Positions 1 to 5,668 of a stretch of DNA of 6,644 bases are shown in pieces. Source of the stretch: CALKWS01 sp048594865 (GTDB taxonomy: Bacteria; Actinomycetota; Actinomycetes; Actinomycetales; Beutenbergiaceae); the NCBI GenBank assembly GCA_048594865.1, contig JBMDWZ010000165.1:1-6644 (forward strand), read 5' to 3'. The position numbers were made by a program, and so were the translations under genes. Under the pieces are notes generated by a model, which worked only from the letters and a program-made list of their open reading frames with translations, was not told the DNA's origin and ran no database searches. Each line of letters opens with the position of its first letter. The first letter of the stretch is position 1.

Positions 1-118
1 TGGTCGCACGGTCACCGGCTTCCGCGCCGACCCGCAGCTCGCTGCTGGCGCCACCGACATCTCCGGCTTCGGCGGCTGGCGCTCCTACCTCGAACACGCT
101 GCGAAGGAGATGGTTTGA
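1..118 (+). CDS. atzF: Allophanate hydrolase, C-terminal end (partial)
   Basis: Only the last 38 residues are in the window, read in the frame that ends at TGA 116-118. The visible part ends in ATDISGFGGWRSYLEHAAKE plus two residues. From memory, a [D-I-(S/T)-x-F-G-G-W-R-(A/S)-Y-L] ending preceded by a V-x-G-F segment is characteristic of the small C-terminal domain of allophanate hydrolases (AtzF, TrzF, and the DUR1 half of urea amidolyase). These cytoplasmic amidase-signature enzymes convert allophanate to CO2 and ammonia, and the C-terminal domain completes decarboxylation of the intermediate. The Ser-Ser-Lys amidase core would lie upstream and cannot be checked. A stop directly after this domain argues against a DUR1,2-type fusion to urea carboxylase downstream. 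The biuret hydrolase-like gene in the same operon makes allophanate, which supports the call. The assignment rests on a short motif, so it is likely but not certain. Confidence 0.72.
   Translation, partial: GRTVTGFRADPQLAAGATDISGFGGWRSYLEHAAKEMV
104..109 (+). promoter_or_regulatory. Ribosome binding site fixing the TTG start of the ATPase gene
   Basis: AAGGAG lies 5 bases upstream of TTG 115-117. No ATG or GTG with comparable spacing competes in this frame. The site lies inside the end of the upstream coding region, so the ATPase is probably translated by ribosomes finishing the allophanate hydrolase gene. Confidence 0.75.
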
Positions 119-1800
119 TACCCAACGGCGCTCACCCCACCACCCTCGAAAACACCCAGGCCAACCAGGCAGGTGGCCCAACTCCGCCGCTGCTGCAGGT
201 GGATCACCTGAGTAAGGCCTTCGGTCCGGTCCAAGCAAATCTGGACGTCTCCTTCAGCGTGCGCCCCAGTCAGGTGCACGCGCTCTTGGGAGAGAACGGC
301 GCCGGAAAGTCCACCCTGGTCAAGTCGCTCTATGGAGTTCACCAACCCGACTCTGGCCAGATCCTCATCAACGGCTCTCCGGTGTCCATCGCCTCCCCAC
401 AGGCCGCCCGCAATCTGGGAATCGGACTGGTCTTTCAAGACATGCGGCTCATCCCCGCTCTGACCGTGTGGGAAAACATTGCCCTCTACCTGCAAGACAC
501 CAATGCCGTGCTACGGCCCCGCGCGATCCGCAAACAGATCACCCAATCCAGTGCCCGCTGGGGTCTTTCGATCAAGCCCGATGCGCGTATCGATGACTTG
601 TCGATCGGCGAGTGGCAGCGAGTGGAACTTCTCAAGGTGCTCATGGGAGGCGCCGACCTGTTGATCTTGGACGAGCCGACGTCGGTGCTCACCCCGGTGG
701 AGGTCGATGCCCTTTTCGAGGTGGTTGATCACCTGCGTAGTGACGGCGTGGCCGTCATCATCATCACGCACAAGTTGCGCGAGGTCCGCCGGATCGCAGA
801 CGCCGTCACCGTTCTACGCGGCGGCGAGGTGGTGTTGGCCGATCGCAGTGCCGCAGAGTTCAGCGACGACGAACTGATCCAGGCAATGGTGGGACGTAGC
901 GTCGCTGCGCTCAGCAACTCCACCGCCGCTGCCTCCCCACTCGACGCAGACATCCAGTCTCCGGCCGCGATCGAGCTGCGCGGCGTCTGCGCCGAGCGCG
1001 CCGATGGCACCACCGCATTGGCTGACGTGCACGTGCACGTGCATGGCGGAGAAATACTGGGCATCGCTGGCGTTGCCGGTAACGGCCAAGACGAGTTGGT
1101 GGATGTGCTCACCGGAGCCAAGACCGTTGACGCTGGGCAACTCCTGGTTGCGGGCCGAAGCGAAGAGTTCGGGCGCCCACGGGCAATGCGTCGACATGGG
1201 GTCGTGTGCGTGGTTCCCAACCCGGTACAACAGTTCGTAGTGCCAGGTCTGAGTATCGCCGAGCACACAGAGCTGTGGGACCTGGCCGCGGGCAAGCGAC
1301 CCGGCGGCCGAGGCACGGCGAGCGCCGCGCAGTCCTTCGCCGACCGCGCCGATCGAGTGGGTCTGCCCGTGGCCCAGCCAGACCGGATCCTGGGCGATCT
1401 CTCTGGCGGGAATATTCAGCGGGTCTTGCTCACGCTGGCCTTTTCCAGTGAGCCGGATGTGCTCGTGCTCGCCTACCCCACCCGCGGGCTGGACGTGGCC
1501 ACGGCCCAGCACACTCGCGAAGCGATTCTCGCGGCTCGCGATCGTGGTGCCGCGGTGGTGGTGGTCTCCGAGGATCTCGATGAGCTCGCGGATCTGTCCG
1601 ATCGGGTCGCGGTGCTCGCCGATGGCCGGATCGCCGGAGAGCTACCCCGAGCCACTGCGACCCGCACCAATATCGGCCAACTCATGACCAATGGCGAGGC
1701 GGTCACAGGCAGCCCGACTTCAACGCAAGGCGCGACTGCAACCCCCGCCAAGGCTGCAACCCCCGCCGCGGAATCAACGACCACCGGAGCCTCGTCATGA
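115..1800 (+). CDS. BMP-type ABC importer, double ATP-binding subunit
   Basis: This 561-residue protein has two fused ABC domains, as in NupO/YufO and RbsA-like ATPases, and would power the importer at the inner face of the membrane. Domain 1 (about 26-262) is complete: Walker A GENGAGKST (59-67), Q-loop Gln108, signature LSIGEWQR (162-169), Walker B LLILDEPT (182-189) and switch His219. Domain 2 (about 285-525) is degenerate: GVAGNGQDEL (319-328) lacks the Walker A Lys, LSGGNIQR (429-436) is intact, AYPTRGLDV (453-461) lacks the catalytic Glu, and Ser485 replaces the switch His. Such an incompetent second site is usual in this family, so it is not damage. A 20-30 residue tail rich in Ala, Thr and Pro follows. 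The start is TTG, overlapping the preceding stop as TTGA and backed by AAGGAG five bases upstream. The family is certain; the substrate is inferred from neighbours. Confidence 0.95.
   Translation: MIPNGAHPTTLENTQANQAGGPTPPLLQVDHLSKAFGPVQANLDVSFSVRPSQVHALLGENGAGKSTLVKSLYGVHQPDSGQILINGSPVSIASPQAARNLGIGLVFQDMRLIPALTVWENIALYLQDTNAVLRPRAIRKQITQSSARWGLSIKPDARIDDLSIGEWQRVELLKVLMGGADLLILDEPTSVLTPVEVDALFEVVDHLRSDGVAVIIITHKLREVRRIADAVTVLRGGEVVLADRSAAEFSDDELIQAMVGRSVAALSNSTAAASPLDADIQSPAAIELRGVCAERADGTTALADVHVHVHGGEILGIAGVAGNGQDELVDVLTGAKTVDAGQLLVAGRSEEFGRPRAMRRHGVVCVVPNPVQQFVVPGLSIAEHTELWDLAAGKRPGGRGTASAAQSFADRADRVGLPVAQPDRILGDLSGGNIQRVLLTLAFSSEPDVLVLAYPTRGLDVATAQHTREAILAARDRGAAVVVVSEDLDELADLSDRVAVLADGRIAGELPRATATRTNIGQLMTNGEAVTGSPTSTQGATATPAKAATPAAESTTTGASS
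1027..1044 (+). repeat. GTGCAC hexamer repeat encoding Val-His x3
   Basis: Three hexamers (GTGCAC, GTGCAC, GTGCAT) run in frame inside the ATPase gene and encode V305-H310 as VHVHVH, in the beta-strand just before the degenerate Walker A of domain 2. Relatives usually have ordinary hydrophobic/polar alternation here, so this may be a slippage product that kept the strand pattern. Confidence 0.6.
1736..1767 (+). repeat. 14-bp direct repeat in the ATPase C-terminal tail
   Basis: CTGCAACCCCCGCC occurs at 1736-1749 and again, identically, at 1754-1767, an 18-bp period. It encodes part of the Ala/Thr/Pro-rich tail (about residues 541-552), beyond the last ABC motif. It looks like replication slippage in a weakly constrained linker. 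Confidence 0.7.
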
Positions 1801-2891
1801 CTAGCGCACCCCCAACCAGCGCGCCGAACGATGCCGCACCGGCACCCGCTGAGGTTCCCGGCGCCGGGCGCACCTCCGGGGCCTCACGGCGCACGGAACT
1901 GCGGGCGATCGCGATCGCCGTGCCCGCCGCAGTGCTGCTGTTCATCATCTTCGCTTGGACTCAGGGCGCCACCCCGGGTGACCTGTGGCTGACTCTGACC
2001 CAAGGCGTGTTCGGCAATTCCACCTTCATTCAGCAGACTCTGGTGCGTTCAGTCCCGCTGGTGTTGGCGGCACTGGCCGTGGTCATCCCTGCACGGGCGG
2101 GGCTGGTGAACGTGGGCGGCGAAGGCCAACTCGTGTTCGGCGCCGTTGCTGCCACCGGCATCGGCGTTGCCGTTGGCGGGTTGGTTCCCGGACCGCTGGT
2201 GTGGGCGGCATGCATCCTTGCCGGAGCCGTGGCCGGCGGGTTGTGGGCAGCGATGTGCGGGGCACTTCGGGTGTGGTTCAAAGCTCCCGAACCGGTCACC
2301 ACTGTGCTGGCGAACTTCATCGCAATCTCGGTGATGTTGTACCTGCTGTACCAACCGTGGCGCGACCCGCAGGGGACCGGCCAGCCTCAAAGCCGGCCCC
2401 TGGACTCCACCGCACTGTTGCCGATGATCCCCGGGAGCCGGGTGAGCGTGGCGATCTTCGCCGTCGTCATGCTGGTGGTCCTCACCTGGTGGCTGCTGAG
2501 CCGCACAACGTGGGGCTTTCTTCTGCGGGTCACCGGAGGTAACCCCGAAGCTGCCCGTCGTTCGGGACTTCCTGCCGGGCGGCTCTCGATCGGGGCGATC
2601 GCGGCCGGTGGCGCACTAGCCGGAATCGGCGGGGCACTGAACCTCATCGGCCTGGAGGGCCAACTGAGGCCCGACATCACCGGAGGTCTGGGCTTCGTTG
2701 CCTTCTTAGCCGCGTTCCTGGCTCGCGGCAGCGTCCTCAAGGCAACCGTGCTCGCGGTGCTATTCGCCGCAATAGTCGCAGCCGGTAACCCGCTACAACT
2801 GCGCGCGGGCCTGGACGGCAGCGCCGTGTACGTACTCCTGGGTTGCCTGTGCCTGGCGATGGCAGTGATCTCTCACCGGAGGAAAGCGTGA
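1797..2891 (+). CDS. BMP-type ABC importer, permease subunit 1
   Basis: A 364-residue integral membrane protein of the branched-chain permease superfamily (BPD_transp_2), resembling NupP/YufP, the first of the two permeases that form the channel. After a Pro/Ala-rich cytoplasmic N-terminus (about 1-35) hydrophobic segments can be seen near 37-55, 80-98, 112-130, 132-152, 168-185, 216-234, 263-285, 298-330 and 342-358. The family motif GLVNVGGEGQ is at 102-111. The segment around PEPVTTVLANFIAI (164-177) and TGGNPEAARRSG (246-257) also match the family; the latter is the expected cytoplasmic loop touching the ATPase. The ATG overlaps the ATPase stop as ATGA, and GGAG at 1786-1789 lies 7 bases upstream. 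It is longer than permease 2, mainly through the N-terminal extension. The substrate is not readable from the sequence. Confidence 0.93.
   Translation: MTSAPPTSAPNDAAPAPAEVPGAGRTSGASRRTELRAIAIAVPAAVLLFIIFAWTQGATPGDLWLTLTQGVFGNSTFIQQTLVRSVPLVLAALAVVIPARAGLVNVGGEGQLVFGAVAATGIGVAVGGLVPGPLVWAACILAGAVAGGLWAAMCGALRVWFKAPEPVTTVLANFIAISVMLYLLYQPWRDPQGTGQPQSRPLDSTALLPMIPGSRVSVAIFAVVMLVVLTWWLLSRTTWGFLLRVTGGNPEAARRSGLPAGRLSIGAIAAGGALAGIGGALNLIGLEGQLRPDITGGLGFVAFLAAFLARGSVLKATVLAVLFAAIVAAGNPLQLRAGLDGSAVYVLLGCLCLAMAVISHRRKA
2878..2883 (+). promoter_or_regulatory. Ribosome binding site fixing the GTG start of permease 2
   Basis: GGAGGA ends 4 bases before GTG 2888-2890, which itself overlaps the permease 1 stop (GTGA). 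This favours GTG 2888 over a TTG at 2843 in the same frame. The TTG would add 15 polar residues in front of the first membrane segment and has no comparable site. Confidence 0.75.
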
Positions 2892-3787
2892 TTGAACTAA
2901 TCCTCGCTGGCGGCATCGCCGTCGGCACAGCCTTGCTCTTCCCTTCCCTGGGCGAGCTGATCAACCAGCGCGCCGGAGTCACCAACCTGGGCACCGAGGG
3001 CGGCATGCTCGGCGGGGCCCTGGCAGGGGTGATCGTCGGCATCAGCACCGGATCGCCGTGGTTGGCGTTAATCGCCGGCGCAGCCACTGGAGTGGTGGTC
3101 GCGGCGCTCTTCGCCTGGGCAGTAGTGACTCGTGGTGCCAACCAGCTCGCCAGTGGGCTGATCGTGTGGTTCCTGCTGCTCGGCCTGACCTCAGTGATCG
3201 GGCGCGACTACGTAGGCCAAGGGGTGCGTTCGCTGAGCACCATGCCGATCCCGGTGCTCTCAGACATCCCGTTCCTTGGCCCGATCCTGTTCATCCACGA
3301 TCCGCTGGTGTATGCCGGGTTCGTCGCAGTCCCGGCGCTGTGGTGGCTGCTGACCCGCACACGTCCAGGACTACAGATTCGCGCGACCGGCGAGCGCCCC
3401 GCCGTCGTCGATGCCGCGGGTGGCTCTGCCGCTCGCACCAGATTCGGTGCACTGCTGGTCGGTGGCGCGCTCACCGGGCTCGGTGGCGCTTACCTCTCGG
3501 TGGGACAGGTCGGCAACTGGAGCACGGACATGACCAATGGGTACGGATTTGTTGCCGTGGCCGTGGTGATTTTCTCCGCCTGGCGGGCCGGCTGGGTGGC
3601 CTTCGGCGCCTACCTCTTCGGCGCGATGATCGCCACCGCCTCGGTACTGCAAGCCCGAGGCATCTCGGTGAACCAATACCTGCTCGATGCGCTGCCGTAC
3701 CTGGTCACGCTCGTAGCCCTGGTGCTGATTTCCGCGCGCAGGCTTCGCCAACCCGAGGCTCTGTCCGAGGCACTAGCTACTCGCTAG
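2888..3787 (+). CDS. BMP-type ABC importer, permease subunit 2
   Basis: A 299-residue membrane protein of the same superfamily, NupQ-like, pairing with permease 1 to make the heterodimeric channel. It starts directly with a hydrophobic segment (2-20) and carries the family motif GVTNLGTEG at 30-38, followed by glycine-rich membrane helices near 40-54, 58-80, 88-104, 130-154, 186-206, 218-248 and 268-282. The loop RATGERPAVVDAAG (165-178) corresponds to the ATPase-contacting loop, shifted relative to permease 1 as is normal for the pair. GTG 2888 is chosen for its GTGA overlap and the GGAGGA site. The frame is uninterrupted and the length is typical. An 89-bp gap with a hairpin follows, the only sizeable gap in the operon. 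Confidence 0.92.
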   Translation: MIELILAGGIAVGTALLFPSLGELINQRAGVTNLGTEGGMLGGALAGVIVGISTGSPWLALIAGAATGVVVAALFAWAVVTRGANQLASGLIVWFLLLGLTSVIGRDYVGQGVRSLSTMPIPVLSDIPFLGPILFIHDPLVYAGFVAVPALWWLLTRTRPGLQIRATGERPAVVDAAGGSAARTRFGALLVGGALTGLGGAYLSVGQVGNWSTDMTNGYGFVAVAVVIFSAWRAGWVAFGAYLFGAMIATASVLQARGISVNQYLLDALPYLVTLVALVLISARRLRQPEALSEALATR

Positions 3788-3788
3788 T

Positions 3789-3819
3789 CCGCCAAGAGAC
3801 CTCGGCGGCCCTGGCCGCC
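3789..3819 (+). promoter_or_regulatory. Two mutually exclusive RNA hairpins ahead of the lipoprotein gene
   Basis: GGCGGCC (3804-3810) and GGCCGCC (3813-3819) form a perfect inverted repeat with a tiny loop. The left arm can instead pair as GGCGG (3804-3808) with CCGCC (3789-3793), leaving a 10-base loop. There is no T-run after either, so it is not a classical intrinsic terminator. A structure between permease and binding-protein genes often protects or processes the mRNA so that the receptor is made in excess; that role is inferred. Confidence 0.5.
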
Positions 3820-3876
3820 ACTGAACACCCCACAGACCCGGGACATCGACGCGATGCCCCACAAGAAAGGAACACG

Positions 3877-5010
3877 ATGAGACGGAAACTGACCGCTGCC
3901 GCGGCGCTCACCCTGGCCACCGGGCTGGTGCTTTCCTCCTGCGCCGATGGAAACGGAGATGACGGTGGGGTCGAGGCAGACATCGACTCCCCCATCACTG
4001 TTGGCATCGTGATGGTCGGGTCCACCCAGGACGCCGGCTACAACCAGGCCGTGGCGGATGCCGCCGACACCCTGAGCGACGTGGACGGCGTGGACGTCAT
4101 CACCGCCGATCAGATCCCCGAGAACAACTCGGTGACCGACACCATGCAATCGATGGCCGATCAGGGCGCCGAGGTCATCTTCGCTACCTCTTACGGCTAC
4201 TTCGAGTACGCCCTGTCTTTCGCCCAGGACAACCCCGAGATCACCGTGCTGCACCAAGGCGGGTATCACACCGGCGAGTTCCCTGAGAATTTCGGTACCT
4301 ACTGGGGCGCGGCGTATGAGCCGGTGAGCCTGGGCGGCATGGCGGCAGGTGGCGTGACCGAGTCCAACAAGCTCGGCTTCATCTACGCCTTCCCGATCAA
4401 CCAAACCATTGCCAACATCAACGCCTTTCATCTGGGCGCTACGCAAGTAAACCCCGAGGTCTCCACCCACCTGATCAACACCTCCGACTGGTGTGACCCG
4501 GTGCGCCAGCAGGACGCCGTGCGGGCGCTGTTGTCTGAGGACGTGGACGTGTTCAGCCAACACCAGGACTGTCAGTCCACTGTGATTCAGGGGGTCGATG
4601 AGGCTGACGGCAGCATCGTGGGCTACCACTACGACGCGATCGACCTTGCCGGAGACGCATGGCTTACCGGATCCACCTGGAACTGGGCCCCGGTGATGAC
4701 CCAGACCATCGAAGCCGTCAGCAATGATGAGTTCGCCGGCTCGGAATTCAACGACAACTGGCTCGGCACCTTCGCCGCCGATAACAATCCCCTGGAGCTC
4801 GCCGACTTCGGTGATTCGGTTGACGCCGACCTACAGGAGCAGATCCTGGGTGAGCACGATCGCCTCTCCGAGGAGGGACAGAGCGTCTTCACCGGCCCGA
4901 TCCTGTGCCAAGACGGCACCGAATTGGTAGCAGATGGTGAGGTTGCCACCTACGAGCAGGTGAACGAGTTCGACTGCCTCGTTGAGGGCGTCGTCGGGAA
5001 TCTGTCCTAA
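3877..5010 (+). CDS. BMP-family substrate-binding lipoprotein of the importer
   Basis: A 377-residue receptor of the basic-membrane-protein/PnrA-like family. The N-terminus has basic residues, a hydrophobic core and the lipobox LSSC (19-22), so the mature protein should be lipid-anchored at Cys22 on the outer face of the membrane. An acidic linker follows, then the first strand ITVGIVMVG (40-48) and QDAGYNQA (51-58), equivalent to the family's D-x-x-F-N loop, with Tyr55 as the aromatic ligand-stacking candidate. SYGYFEYA (105-112), the run YAFPINQTIANINAF (170-184) and STWNWAP (266-272) all match this family. Four further Cys (206, 232, 344, 367) could make two disulfides. The mature chain has about 62 Asp/Glu but only four Lys/Arg. 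AAAGGA at 3866-3871 sits 5 bases before the ATG. Known relatives bind purine nucleosides or similar compounds; biuret or a related urea derivative is inferred here from the flanking hydrolases. Confidence 0.92.
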   Translation: MRRKLTAAAALTLATGLVLSSCADGNGDDGGVEADIDSPITVGIVMVGSTQDAGYNQAVADAADTLSDVDGVDVITADQIPENNSVTDTMQSMADQGAEVIFATSYGYFEYALSFAQDNPEITVLHQGGYHTGEFPENFGTYWGAAYEPVSLGGMAAGGVTESNKLGFIYAFPINQTIANINAFHLGATQVNPEVSTHLINTSDWCDPVRQQDAVRALLSEDVDVFSQHQDCQSTVIQGVDEADGSIVGYHYDAIDLAGDAWLTGSTWNWAPVMTQTIEAVSNDEFAGSEFNDNWLGTFAADNNPLELADFGDSVDADLQEQILGEHDRLSEEGQSVFTGPILCQDGTELVADGEVATYEQVNEFDCLVEGVVGNLS

Positions 5011-5014
5011 TCCG

Positions 5015-5668
5015 ATGAGCACCCTGGTTCAGTCCTCACCCTATGCGTGGCCATGGGACGGACGCCTGCTCCCGGGGAACACGGCCCTACTGGCCATCAG
5101 TTCCCCGGGTGCAGGGCCCGGCCCGGCCACCGGCACATCGGTGCACGACGGCGTAACCCCGGCTGGCACAACCGGTCGCCTTGGTGACTTCGCCAGTCAG
5201 GTGGAGGGTGCTGGGGTGCTGGTCGTGCACGTCATGACCGCCCCGAGTGCGGCACTGGTGGGGCGCAGCGGGCAGGTAGGTAGCTCACTTGACCCCATGC
5301 CACCGGAACATTTGGGTCTGCCGGCGGGCGCCGTCGTCGTCGGTTCCGATGGTGTGGATGGGTTTTACGGCAGCAATCTCGATTCGTTGCTGCGCCGCCA
5401 CCGCCGCACGCACCTGTTGCTCGCGGGAACGTGGTTGGAGACCGGCGTGCACTCCACGATGCGTTCGGCCAATGACCGCGGTTATGAATGCCTGCTGCTG
5501 AGCGATCTATCCTCCGCCGCCGAGCCGGATCTGCTGGCCGGCGCGATCAGTTCGATTGAAATGTCTGGCGGCATCTTCGGCGCCGTCGCCACCAGCGCCG
5601 ATTACCTAGCCGCACTGGGTGGCCTGGAACCCGCCGCCCCAACCCCTCTTCAAGGAGAAACCTCATGA
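5015..5668 (+). CDS. Catalytically dead isochorismatase-fold paralog of the adjacent biuret hydrolase
   Basis: This 217-residue protein aligns by eye with the next gene: PYAWPWDG (9-16), TALLAI (23-28), GVHSTMRSANDRGYECLLLS (144-163; residues 145-164 match the paralog at 17 of 20) and MSGGIFGAVA (183-192). All expected active-site residues are gone: Ser29 for the Asp, Ser111 for the Lys, Gly144 for the nucleophilic Cys and Ser184 for the substrate-site Gln. The region between the Asp and Lys positions is 24 residues shorter, which removes most of the loop that covers the active site in BiuH-type enzymes. The frame is open and conserved segments are intact, so a maintained pseudoenzyme is more likely than decay. 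It cannot be an amidase by the known mechanism. The ATG lies 4 bases after the lipoprotein stop, with only a weak GGGAA upstream, so translation is probably coupled. An in-frame TTG at 4982 lies inside the lipoprotein gene and is less plausible. Its function is unknown; partner subunit, regulator or ligand-binding protein are possibilities. Confidence 0.85.
   Translation: MSTLVQSSPYAWPWDGRLLPGNTALLAISSPGAGPGPATGTSVHDGVTPAGTTGRLGDFASQVEGAGVLVVHVMTAPSAALVGRSGQVGSSLDPMPPEHLGLPAGAVVVGSDGVDGFYGSNLDSLLRRHRRTHLLLAGTWLETGVHSTMRSANDRGYECLLLSDLSSAAEPDLLAGAISSIEMSGGIFGAVATSADYLAALGGLEPAAPTPLQGETS
5652..5657 (+). promoter_or_regulatory. Strong ribosome binding site of the BiuH-like gene
   Basis: AAGGAG lies 7 bases before ATG 5665 and within the last codons of the pseudoenzyme gene. 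It is clearly better than the site of the pseudoenzyme, suggesting the active enzyme is translated independently and at a higher level. Confidence 0.7.

Noticed and set aside
814..1512. Open - strand frames opposite the ATPase gene (for example 814-1512 and 729-1316)
   Set aside because: They run antisense to a gene with a full set of ABC motifs, and their translations show no domain or plausible start site.
1420..1540. Loss of function mutations in ABC domain 2 (no Walker A Lys, no Walker B Glu, no switch His)
   Set aside because: These changes are ordinary for the second domain of NupO/RbsA-like ATPases, so they are not a defect of this gene.
1905..1918. Overlapping GCGATCGC palindromes
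   Set aside because: The 14-bp run is inside the permease 1 coding region and is explained by common Ala, Ile and Asp/Arg codons in GC-rich DNA; no array or regulatory setting is present.
3058..3876. Upstream extension of the lipoprotein frame through the permease 2 gene
   Set aside because: The extension is Arg/His/Pro-rich out-of-frame reading of the permease. The signal peptide and lipobox start at ATG 3877 behind a good binding site.
3784..4629. Long open frame of 281 codons on the - strand under the lipoprotein gene
   Set aside because: It is antisense to a clear BMP receptor, has a low-complexity His/Gly/Val-rich product with no recognisable motif, and follows from GC-biased third positions of the + strand gene.
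4982..5014. TTG 4982 as a start for the isochorismatase-like gene
   Set aside because: It lies inside the lipoprotein coding region, lacks a binding site and adds 11 residues before the conserved PYAWPWDG region; ATG 5015 fits better.
5015..5668. The gene as a decaying pseudogene
   Set aside because: There is no frameshift or internal stop, conserved blocks outside the active site are intact, and it is tightly joined to the next gene. All catalytic positions are lost together, which fits repurposing better than random decay.
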